Shown: one piece after another, positions 54,362-62,298 of the stretch
Layout: every line of letters begins with the position of its first letter
Position numbering within the stretch: position 1 is the first letter of the stretch
Source: CAYOZN01 sp964408455
GTDB taxonomy: Bacteria > Planctomycetota > Phycisphaerae > UBA1845 > UTPLA1
Reading direction: 5' to 3'
Length of the DNA stretch: 64,000 bases
Assembly (NCBI GenBank): GCA_964408455.1
Contig: CAYOZN010000027.1
Coordinates: forward strand, 1 to 64,000
The notes under the pieces: model-generated
Told to the model about the DNA's origin: nothing
What the model saw: the letters and a program-made list of their open reading frames with translations, nothing else
Database searches by the model: none
Translations under genes and position numbers: made by a program

Positions 54362-54559
54362 CCTCTCTGCCCCGTGAGCCGCGGGGCAACTGTGATCCCC
54401 GGAGATGGCCGCGGACAGGCCGGGCTTGCGTGGACGGCGGACCAGTTTATCGGGCTGTTAAGTTGAACGAGACCGGTGCCGAACTTGACTTCGCGAGCCT
54501 ACAGGCCGAAGATCTAATTCGAGGTCTACGTGCTTCAATCGCTCACAACTCGATCTCCG

Positions 54560-55033
54560 ATGGCCGGCCGCATCGCGATCAGCGTGCTCCTGACAATGAC
54601 GATCGCTCTGCGTCCGCTTCATTTTGACGCGCTTCTCCTCCACGATCACGGCGATGATGGCCAGCACGCACACGCTGTAACATTGTCCTCCGGCGAATCG
54701 TTGGAGAGTCGTCACCTTCGTTTTCATGACTATGAACATCATGATCCTGAACCGGCCGGCGCGGCTGCGCAATTAGTGTCCACCGGTGAACATGACGAGG
54801 ACTGTGCCGCAATCGTCATCAATTTCGGTGATGTTCACTTCGCCCGAAAACTGGTGCGCGCCGTTACGGACGTCGCCGCACAAGCCCTGACAGAGGTGTT
54901 TGCGGCGCCGGCGCTCTGTGCTTGTGCCATTTTGCCGTCCGCCAAGCCGGTGTTCCCGCGCCTCTTCGTTTCCATGGGATCACACCGCGCGCCGGATGAC
55001 ATTCTCTCAACCAGTTCTGCGCTTCTGATCTAA
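54560..55033 (+). CDS. His-rich exported protein at the head of the metal efflux operon
   Basis: About 157 residues. Hydrophobic N-terminus (AISVLLTMTIALRPLHF) serving as signal peptide or anchor, then LLLHDHGDDGQHAHAVTLSS and RHLRFHDYEHHDPEP, His/Asp clusters expected to bind divalent metal. The C-terminal half is not recognised. An upstream in-frame ATG at 54530 is possible. It precedes the CzcC-like gene by about 100 bases. Role inferred: periplasmic metal binding or sensing for the efflux system. Confidence 0.6.
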   Translation: MAGRIAISVLLTMTIALRPLHFDALLLHDHGDDGQHAHAVTLSSGESLESRHLRFHDYEHHDPEPAGAAAQLVSTGEHDEDCAAIVINFGDVHFARKLVRAVTDVAAQALTEVFAAPALCACAILPSAKPVFPRLFVSMGSHRAPDDILSTSSALLI

Positions 55034-55132
55034 CTCGTACTTCCCCAAGGAACATCGTGTCGGATGGTTTCGCGGTCATGCCGCGCCAATTCCGCGCCCA
55101 CCGATTGTCGGAAGCGTTGGTGAGGTACGAGT
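55033..55132 (+). promoter_or_regulatory. Inverted repeat flanking the leader of the efflux outer-membrane gene
   Basis: ACTCGTAC (55033-55040) and GTACGAGT (55125-55132) are perfect inverted repeats about 84 bases apart. The right arm ends directly at the ATG at 55133 and overlaps the weak Shine-Dalgarno-like TGAGG, so pairing could mask initiation. Confidence 0.3.
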
Positions 55133-56674
55133 ATGCAGAGCTCTCTTGGTGTTTTACGAACATGCTATGCGCTGGTTGCCTGTCTTGCCGCGGGTTCGAT
55201 CCTCGGCTGCTCGCAGGTTGAGCCCCACGGCGATTACCATTCGGCAGCGCGCCGGATTGAGGAGGCCACCGGTGAGTCGGTTGTCTATTCACCGGAAAAG
55301 GAAGCGGAGGGACTCGCAAGAACAAACGAGTTGTTGCGCGACGGCCTGACATTGACCGAAGCAGTTCAAGTCGCGCTGCTCAACAACCAGGATTTGCAGG
55401 CGTCGTTCTTCCGCCTGGGCATGTCCCGCGCCGACTTCGTCCAGTCGGGGCTGTTCTCGAACCCGACGCTTGCATTTTCAGCGCAATTTCCGGAAGGCGG
55501 CGGCCGGAGCAACATTCAAGCGAGCCTGGCGCAGAACATCGTCGATCTCTGGCAGATTCCGATCCGCCAGCGCATCGCCCAGGCGCGATTGAACGAGACA
55601 CTTCTCAAGGTTTCCCAACAAGCCGCGCAACTGGTGGCCGAAACCAGGCAGGCATACTACTTCGCGATCGGGGCCGCGCAGGCGGCGGCCATTGCTGAGG
55701 CCAATCTGAAACTCGCGGAAGAGCTTCGCGACAGTACGCAGGCGCGGCAGCAGGCCGGCACGGTCAGCGAACTCGATGTCAACCTTGCACTCGGAACGGT
55801 GCTGGCAGCCGAAGTTGAAATGCACGTATCCAGACTGGAAGCTGCCAATGCCAGGCGTCGATTGGCAACGCTCCTTGGGCTCACACTCCGCGCGGAAGAA
55901 CTGAGTCTCGTCGATTCCCTGCCGGAGGCGCCGGAACTTCTCCTTTCTGACGAATCGATCGTGTCCCTCGCAATTGCGTCGCGCCTCGACCTGCAGGCTG
56001 CGGACAATGCCGTCGCGGCGGAAGAGCGGCGAGTCGCCGAAGAATACGCGAAGATCTTTCCCGACATCACCATCGGACCGCTTCTGGAACGAAACGAGCG
56101 CCGCGCCTTGCCGGGACGAGACATCGTGGCGGACACGGCCCGGGCAAGCCTTGCGGCCGGCCAGTTGACCGCGCCGGACATTCAATCTCGCGCTCAGCGC
56201 GACCAGGAGCGCCGCCAGGAGATTGACGCCATTCTTGGTCCGGCGCTCACGATGACGCTGCCGATCTTCGATCAGAATCAGGCGCAAATCGCGAAGGCAA
56301 GGCTCAGCTATGAGGCATCGATCAGGGAGCGCAACGCGCTGCATCGCTCGATCGTTCAGGAAGCGCGCCAGGCCATCGATCAGGCGACGACCGCATCGCG
56401 CCTCGCGCGATTCTACGGCGCGACGATTCTGCCACAGTCGCAGAAGAACCTCGACCTGTCTACCACGTCCTACAGGGCGGGCAAGACGTCCATCATTACT
56501 GTTCTGGATGCGCAACGCACGCTGCTGGCGACGCGACGGCTCGCGATCTCAGTTCAGCAGAATGCCGCATCGGCATTGGCCGACCTGGAGCGGATCGTCG
56601 GCCGCCCGATGGCGGTCATCTTTGCCGCCCAGCCGGCTTCAACGCAGCCGGCGACGGAGGAGGTCATACGATGA
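55133..56674 (+). CDS. CzcC/CusC-type outer-membrane efflux lipoprotein
   Basis: 513 residues. Signal peptide with lipobox GSILGC. Then the TolC-like core with LTLTEAVQVALLNNQDLQAS, RADFVQSGLFSNPTLAFSAQ and, in the second half, LTMTLPIFDQNQAQIAKARL and YRAGKTSIITVLDAQRTLLA. Length and motifs match the outer-membrane factor of heavy-metal RND pumps. The stop overlaps the start of the next small lipoprotein gene (ATGA). It forms a tripartite pump with the proteins at 56907 and 58382. Confidence 0.92.
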   Translation: MQSSLGVLRTCYALVACLAAGSILGCSQVEPHGDYHSAARRIEEATGESVVYSPEKEAEGLARTNELLRDGLTLTEAVQVALLNNQDLQASFFRLGMSRADFVQSGLFSNPTLAFSAQFPEGGGRSNIQASLAQNIVDLWQIPIRQRIAQARLNETLLKVSQQAAQLVAETRQAYYFAIGAAQAAAIAEANLKLAEELRDSTQARQQAGTVSELDVNLALGTVLAAEVEMHVSRLEAANARRRLATLLGLTLRAEELSLVDSLPEAPELLLSDESIVSLAIASRLDLQAADNAVAAEERRVAEEYAKIFPDITIGPLLERNERRALPGRDIVADTARASLAAGQLTAPDIQSRAQRDQERRQEIDAILGPALTMTLPIFDQNQAQIAKARLSYEASIRERNALHRSIVQEARQAIDQATTASRLARFYGATILPQSQKNLDLSTTSYRAGKTSIITVLDAQRTLLATRRLAISVQQNAASALADLERIVGRPMAVIFAAQPASTQPATEEVIR

Positions 56675-56880
56675 GACGATGGCAATACCAGCGAGCGACG
56701 CAGACTGGGGCAATTGTGATCTTTTCGATCATCGCGATCGGCGCGGCAACCGGTTGTACGCCTGAATTAGAGCAATTGCTGGGCGAAACATTCGGAGGCG
56801 TCGCGTCAAGCGGATTGCAGCAACTTGCGACATTCGGTGCAGACTTGCTCCGGTCACTCTTCGCTGCCTTTGTACTGTGA
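56671..56880 (+). CDS. Tiny lipoprotein inside the efflux operon
   Basis: 69 residues. Signal peptide with lipobox AATGC (IIAIGAATGCTPELEQLLGE), then about 40 residues that look helical (LQQLATFGADLLRSLFAAFV). Coupled to the upstream gene by a 4-base overlap and followed within 26 bases by the membrane-fusion gene. Not recognised as any known family. Position and coupling suggest a small accessory subunit of the pump, but this is inference. Confidence 0.6.
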   Translation: MRRWQYQRATQTGAIVIFSIIAIGAATGCTPELEQLLGETFGGVASSGLQQLATFGADLLRSLFAAFVL

Positions 56881-56906
56881 GACGGGCGACGGCCCTGGAG
56901 ACGGCT

Positions 56907-58385
56907 ATGAGTTACAGGATACGTCGATTGACATTTCTGACCGTGGTGATGGCTCTGGGCGCCATTCATTGCGACAGCAACCCGCGTGAGGCGGCACCAA
57001 ACAATGAGGCGCATGTTGAAACCGGCGAGGGGGTGACCAATCGAATTGATGTGCCGGATACGGTTCGGCGAAACCTCGGGATCACGTTTGCAAGAGTCGA
57101 GAGCAGACCGGTTGCGCAGACAATCCGCGCGCCGGGCCGATTTGAGTTGTTGCCGCGGGCACGGCGGGAGTATCGCACGATGCTGTCCGGGCGCGTTGAG
57201 CTGCTTGTCAGTCAGTACGATCAGGTCGAAGCAGGCGAGCCGCTCTATCGGCTCTCTTCGCCCGAATGGCGCGAGCTTCAGATGAAACTCAGCGAAGCGG
57301 AGACAGTCATTCGCCAGTCTGAAGCCAAGGTGGCAGCCATTTCGCCTCTGTTGAACGCACATCGAAACCACGAGTCGGTCCTGAGCGCGTGGGTCGAGCT
57401 CTGGGAACAACGCGTGGCGCAGCTCGGAGAGCCACATGCTTCCGGTGTTGTGAGCATTGATGAGATTACCGCGGCCAGAAGCACGCTCGCCGAAAAACGT
57501 GCCGAACTCGCCGAGGTATTGGAGAAAGAGGCCGAGCTTGAGGCACAGAGCGCCGCGGCCCAGGCCGATCATGATGCGGCTCACGCGCGCTTTCGGCTGC
57601 TCCTGGCAACGGCCTCGACACTGATCGGAGTTTCCGAACAAGACCTTGCAGCGCCCTATGACCTGGATCAGCACCTGCACTCCGGGATACACACGCATGA
57701 GGAACTGACAACAAGGCCGGCTACGGGATGGAGTCAGATTAACGATATTGAAGTGCGCGCCGCCGCCTCGGGGATCGTCGAGGCGCTCGATCTTACCAAC
57801 GGGTCGTGGGCTTCGACGGGTGCATTGGTCATGGCAACGGTGGAGCCGCGGCGCTTGCGATTCCGCGCGATGGGAATGCAGAGCGATCTGGGGCGGCTCA
57901 AGGATGGATTGCCCGCGCGAATTGTGCCTCCGAAGGGTGGAACGATTCCATTGCAGGAAACCATGTCCGCCGCGCTTTCTCTTGGCCTGAATGCCGATCC
58001 GGGAGAGCGAACCCTCGAACTGATCGCCGTACCGGAGCGCGTCGCCGACTGGGCCAAGGCCGGCGTTTCCGCCCACCTGGAAATCGTGACAGCGGGCGGT
58101 CAGGAAGAGCTTGCAATTCCCCTCTCGAGCGTCATTCAGGACGGACTGGCGAAGGTCTTTTTCCGACGCGATCCCAGGAACCCGGACAAAGTCATACGGG
58201 TGGAAGCCGACCTCGGTGTTAATGACGGAAGATGGGTCGTCGTTCAAAGCGGCGTCCGCGAAGGCGACGAAGTCGTGCTGGATGGCGTATACCAGTTGAT
58301 GATCGCAACGTCCGGGACGGTTCAGGCGGGCGGCCACTTTCACGCAGACGGCACATTTCATGCCGGAGAGGATGAGAAGAAATGA
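56907..58385 (+). CDS. CzcB/CusB-type membrane fusion protein
   Basis: About 492 residues. The ATG at 56907 has GGAG seven bases upstream; an earlier GTG at 56877 overlaps the previous stop. The N-terminus has a hydrophobic segment ending LGAIHC, possibly a lipoprotein. The HlyD-type core is seen in APGRFELLPRARREYRTMLS, SQYDQVEAGEPLYRLSSPEW, a long coiled-coil hairpin (SEAETVIRQSEAKVAAISPL), and VRAAASGIVEALDLTNGSWA. The C-terminal domain ends in a His-rich tail (HFHADGTFHAGED) probably binding metal. The stop overlaps the CzcA-like start (ATGA). Confidence 0.93.
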   Translation: MSYRIRRLTFLTVVMALGAIHCDSNPREAAPNNEAHVETGEGVTNRIDVPDTVRRNLGITFARVESRPVAQTIRAPGRFELLPRARREYRTMLSGRVELLVSQYDQVEAGEPLYRLSSPEWRELQMKLSEAETVIRQSEAKVAAISPLLNAHRNHESVLSAWVELWEQRVAQLGEPHASGVVSIDEITAARSTLAEKRAELAEVLEKEAELEAQSAAAQADHDAAHARFRLLLATASTLIGVSEQDLAAPYDLDQHLHSGIHTHEELTTRPATGWSQINDIEVRAAASGIVEALDLTNGSWASTGALVMATVEPRRLRFRAMGMQSDLGRLKDGLPARIVPPKGGTIPLQETMSAALSLGLNADPGERTLELIAVPERVADWAKAGVSAHLEIVTAGGQEELAIPLSSVIQDGLAKVFFRRDPRNPDKVIRVEADLGVNDGRWVVVQSGVREGDEVVLDGVYQLMIATSGTVQAGGHFHADGTFHAGEDEKK

Positions 58386-61300
58386 GTGCCGCCGACGATT
58401 TCGATTCAATCGCGCGAGAAGACGCGGGAGGAGGCATCCTCGCACGACTGATTGCGTTTTCGCTCAGGTATTCCGGCCTGATGGTCGTGGCATCGGGTCT
58501 GCTGCTCGCATTCGTCGGTTTTCAGCTCCCACGCCTGCCTGTGGACGTATTTCCGGAGTTGAACGCCCCGACCGTCGTCATCCTGACCGAGGCGGGCGGT
58601 TTCGCCGCCGACGAAGTTGAGCAGTATGTCACTTTCCCGATTGAAACGTCCGTCAACGGGCTGCCCGGCGTTCGGCGCGTGCGAAGCTCCAGTGCCATCG
58701 GCCTGTCCCTCATCTGGGTCGAGTTTGACTGGGGTCAGGACATATACCAGGCGCGGCAACTGGTTTCCGAGCGACTCTCCGCGGTTCGGGAGCTGCTCCC
58801 ACCCGCTGCTCACGCGCAAATCACTCCGGTCACATCGATCACCGGTGAAATCATGTTGCTGGCCCTGTCGTCGCCCGACGGCCGCGTGACGCCGCTGGAG
58901 ATGCGCTCCTTTGCCGAATTCGAATTGCGCAACCGGCTGCTCGCGGTTCCGGGGATTGCCCAGGTGGTCGCCATCGGCGGCGAACTTCCGGAATACCAGA
59001 TCAACGTGCATCAAGACAGGCTTGCCCTGTATGGATTGACCATTCAGGAAGTCGTCGAGGCCGCCAAATCCGCACACAGCATTGCCAGCGCCGGCTACCT
59101 GCCGAATGTTGACCGGCTCGAACTTCCGCTACGTCAGGCGGCGCGCGTGCAAAGCGTCGATGACATCAGGAACACGCTCATTCGCTACCACAAGGGAGCG
59201 CCGGTGCTCATCGGTCAGATCGCCGACGTGGATATCGGCCCGGCGCCCAAGCGCGGCACTGCGGCCGACCGCGCGATTCCCGCGGTCGTCATGAGCATCC
59301 AGAAATCGCCCGGCACCAACACGCTGCTCCTGACGAAGGAGCTGGATCGCGTGCTGGATGAAGTGGAAAAGTCGCTGCCCGCCGGGCTGGTGCTCAACCG
59401 CAAGGTCTTCCGCCAGGCCAACTTCATCGAACGCTCGGTCAACAACGTCGTGGTGGTCATGCGCGACGCCGGCATCATCGTCGCCATCGTCCTGGTGCTC
59501 TTCCTGCTCAATGCCCGCACCACGATCATCACTTTGACCGCCCTGCCCATGTCGCTGGCGTTCGCAATCCTGATCCTCTGGTGGTTCGAATTGTCCATCA
59601 ACGTCATGACGCTCGGTGGCCTGGCGGTCGCCATTGGCGAACTGGTGGACGACGCCATCATCGACGTGGAGAACGTGTTTCGGCGCCTGCGCGAGAACCG
59701 CCACAAGCCGGAGCCGCAACGCAGGCCCTTCGTTCGAGTCATTTATGACGCCAGCAACGAAATCAGAAGTTCCGTGGTGTTCGCCACGATCATCATCTGC
59801 ATGGTCTTCGTTCCGCTGCTTTTCCTGGAGGGGCTCGAAGGCCGCTTCTTCCGGCCGCTGGGCATTACCTACATCGTGTCGATCCTGGCGTCGCTTTTCG
59901 TCGCACTCACGCTGACGCCGGCCTTGTGCAGGCTGCTGCTGCGCGGCCGGCTGGGCAGTGCCGAACACGCCGACGGCTTTCTCGTTCGCTGGCTTAAGCG
60001 TCGATATGAGCCTTCCTTGCGCTGGTCCATCATGCATCGTCGCCTCGTGCTGAGTCTCGCCTTCGTCGCAACCATTGGTTCTCTCGGCCTGGCCACGACA
60101 TTCGGCACAAGTTTCCTGCCATCGTTCAACGAAGGCACATTCACCGTCTTCCTTTTTACGCCGCCTGGAACGTCGCTTACGGAAAGCGATCGCGTGGCCC
60201 GTGGCATCGAACGGCGACTGGCCGATATTCCGGGCGTCGAGAGTGTGACGCGCCGCACTGGCCGCGCCGAACGCGACGAGCATGCCGAACCGCCGAGCAG
60301 TTCCGAAATCGAAGTGACTGCCGCCGCGGGTATGTCCAAGGAAACGGTCCGCCAGCAAATCGATTCCGTGCTGGCGGATGTCCCCGGCATCACAACGATG
60401 ATCGGGCAGCCGATCGAGCATCGGCTGTCACACATCCTCTCCGGTACGCCCGCGGCGATCGCCATCAATGTGTTCGGCGACGACCTGGCGAAATTGCGAA
60501 TGCTTGCAAAAGAGATCGAAAGCGCGCTGCGCGAGATTCCGGGCACGCGTGATGTGGCGGCCAACCGCGAAGTGACCGTGGCATCGGTTCCAATCCACTA
60601 TCGTCATCAGGACCTGGCCGCAGCCGGCCTGACTCCGGCCCTGGCCGCTGAACAAGTTCAGCAGGCGATCTACGGCGAAATCGTGACCGGAATCAACCAG
60701 GGTGTGCGCCGATTCGATCTCGTTGTAAGGCTCGCGCAGGAAGAGCGGGAAAGCATCGATCAGCTTAAGGCCCTTCGACTGCGCGGCGTCGGCGGCGCCG
60801 TTGTTCGACTGGAAGAAGTGGCCGACATCGGACCGGAGCGTACGCCCAACATCATCGCCCGAGAAAATGCCCGGCGCAAGGCCGTCATCTCATGCAATGT
60901 CGCGGAGGGATTCAATCTCGGAGACCTCGTGGCGCAGGTTCGCGCTCGCGTCGATCCCATTGTGCAGCGCGCCGGGTACAGCGTGCACTATGGCGGGCAG
61001 TTCGAGGCTCAGCAATCGGCTTCCCGGACAATCCTGGTGGCCGGTGTCGGTGTTGCCGTCGCCATGCTCATGCTGCTCCACCTGTCGACCGGTTCGCTTC
61101 GCGTCGCACTTCTGGTCATGCTGAACCTCCCGCTCGCCACGATCGGAGGCATCGCCGCCGTCTATCTGACGGAAACTTCGCGCCCGTTCGGCAACACACT
61201 GTCCCTGCTGGGACTCTCGAGCATCCCCTACGAGGCGCCGGTCATGTCGATTGCCAGCCTCGTCGGGTTCATCACGCTGTTCGGCATTGCCGTTCGCAAC

Positions 61301-61666
61301 GGCATCCTGCTCGTGAATCACTATCAGCACCTCATGACGCTGGAGAACAAGCCGATGCGCGAGGCGATTGTCCAGGGATCCATGGAACGGCTCGTGCCGA
61401 TCCTGATGACGGCCCTTTGTGCTGCACTCGGTTTGATCCCGATCGCGCTGGCCAAGGGCGAGCCCGGCAGCGAACTGCTCGCGCCGCTGGCCATCGTGGT
61501 TCTGGGCGGGCTGATCACTTCGACTTTCTTGAATCTTGTGGTCGTACCGGCGGGTTACGCGCTGGTTTTCGGCCTTCAGAGTTCCGTGTCAGCGACGAGC
61601 GGGGTATTGAACCGGCTTGTGGATGCCGTGCTGCGCCGCAACGCTCAACCTACGAAAGGATCTTGA
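58382..61666 (+). CDS. CzcA/CusA-type heavy-metal RND efflux transporter
   Basis: 1094 residues, twelve membrane segments in the RND arrangement. The first helix is followed by VDVFPELNAPTVVILTEAGG and EVEQYVTFPIETSVNGLPGV, characteristic of heavy-metal RND proteins. Helix 4 carries VAIGELVDDAIIDVENVFRR with the acidic residues of proton translocation (~415-430). The periplasmic loop includes RRTGRAERDEHAEPPSSSEI. Second-half motif VGFITLFGIAVRNGILLVNH. It exports divalent or monovalent metal ions using the proton gradient with the proteins at 55133 and 56907. The metal cannot be decided from sequence; His/Asp-rich partners fit Zn, Co, Ni or Cu. Confidence 0.96.
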   Translation: MSAADDFDSIAREDAGGGILARLIAFSLRYSGLMVVASGLLLAFVGFQLPRLPVDVFPELNAPTVVILTEAGGFAADEVEQYVTFPIETSVNGLPGVRRVRSSSAIGLSLIWVEFDWGQDIYQARQLVSERLSAVRELLPPAAHAQITPVTSITGEIMLLALSSPDGRVTPLEMRSFAEFELRNRLLAVPGIAQVVAIGGELPEYQINVHQDRLALYGLTIQEVVEAAKSAHSIASAGYLPNVDRLELPLRQAARVQSVDDIRNTLIRYHKGAPVLIGQIADVDIGPAPKRGTAADRAIPAVVMSIQKSPGTNTLLLTKELDRVLDEVEKSLPAGLVLNRKVFRQANFIERSVNNVVVVMRDAGIIVAIVLVLFLLNARTTIITLTALPMSLAFAILILWWFELSINVMTLGGLAVAIGELVDDAIIDVENVFRRLRENRHKPEPQRRPFVRVIYDASNEIRSSVVFATIIICMVFVPLLFLEGLEGRFFRPLGITYIVSILASLFVALTLTPALCRLLLRGRLGSAEHADGFLVRWLKRRYEPSLRWSIMHRRLVLSLAFVATIGSLGLATTFGTSFLPSFNEGTFTVFLFTPPGTSLTESDRVARGIERRLADIPGVESVTRRTGRAERDEHAEPPSSSEIEVTAAAGMSKETVRQQIDSVLADVPGITTMIGQPIEHRLSHILSGTPAAIAINVFGDDLAKLRMLAKEIESALREIPGTRDVAANREVTVASVPIHYRHQDLAAAGLTPALAAEQVQQAIYGEIVTGINQGVRRFDLVVRLAQEERESIDQLKALRLRGVGGAVVRLEEVADIGPERTPNIIARENARRKAVISCNVAEGFNLGDLVAQVRARVDPIVQRAGYSVHYGGQFEAQQSASRTILVAGVGVAVAMLMLLHLSTGSLRVALLVMLNLPLATIGGIAAVYLTETSRPFGNTLSLLGLSSIPYEAPVMSIASLVGFITLFGIAVRNGILLVNHYQHLMTLENKPMREAIVQGSMERLVPILMTALCAALGLIPIALAKGEPGSELLAPLAIVVLGGLITSTFLNLVVVPAGYALVFGLQSSVSATSGVLNRLVDAVLRRNAQPTKGS

Positions 61667-61671
61667 ATTAC

Positions 61672-62196
61672 ATGCGAACGCTCATTCTTTCATCGGTCCT
61701 GTCGATCGCCATCATGGCGATCGGCTGTGATCGAAAGCCGGAAACCGGAACACCCGCGACGACGCCTCCCGCGGCGACGGAGAAGCATGACGATCATGAC
61801 GGCCACGACCATGCAGCCGAAGAAGCGGCGGGCCGCCGTGCAGGCCATACGGGCGAAGCCATTGAGCTGGGCACGACCAAGATCGGCGAACTGGCCGTGC
61901 GCGCATCGCGGGACAAAGGTGATATCAAACCCGGCGGCGACGCCCCGATAGATGTATGGCTGACCACCGCCGACGGCAAACCGGCGACAGTCACCGCCCT
62001 GCGGTTCTGGATCGGAACCGAAGACGCCAAAGGCTCAATCAAGGCCAAGGCCGACATCGAGGATCCGATGCAGCCGAATCACTGGCATACGCACGTCGAG
62101 TTTCCAGATCCGCTGCCAGCCGACTGCAAACTCTGGGTGCAGATTGAGGTGACGAGCGGCGAAAGACTCGTCACCTCGTTTCCACTGAAGCTGTGA
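61672..62196 (+). CDS. His-rich lipoprotein at the end of the metal efflux operon
   Basis: 174 residues. Signal peptide with lipobox AIGC (SIAIMAIGCDRKPETGTP). The early mature part has KHDDHDGHDHAAEE, a likely metal-binding cluster. The rest is a compact beta domain (IDVWLTTADGKPATVTALRF, HWHTHVEFPDPLPADCKLWV). The ATG at 61672 is five bases after the CzcA-like stop, with AAAGGA upstream. Likely a periplasmic metal chaperone or buffer for the pump. No family name assigned. Confidence 0.75.
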   Translation: MRTLILSSVLSIAIMAIGCDRKPETGTPATTPPAATEKHDDHDGHDHAAEEAAGRRAGHTGEAIELGTTKIGELAVRASRDKGDIKPGGDAPIDVWLTTADGKPATVTALRFWIGTEDAKGSIKAKADIEDPMQPNHWHTHVEFPDPLPADCKLWVQIEVTSGERLVTSFPLKL

Positions 62197-62298
62197 CAAT
62201 CGGCACTGCCGATCGCCACCTGCTCCCATGATCGTCTGCACGAAATGCGGCGTCGCGCGATGTATAGCGATCGCCCCATTGGCGTGCGTAGAGCAGGG

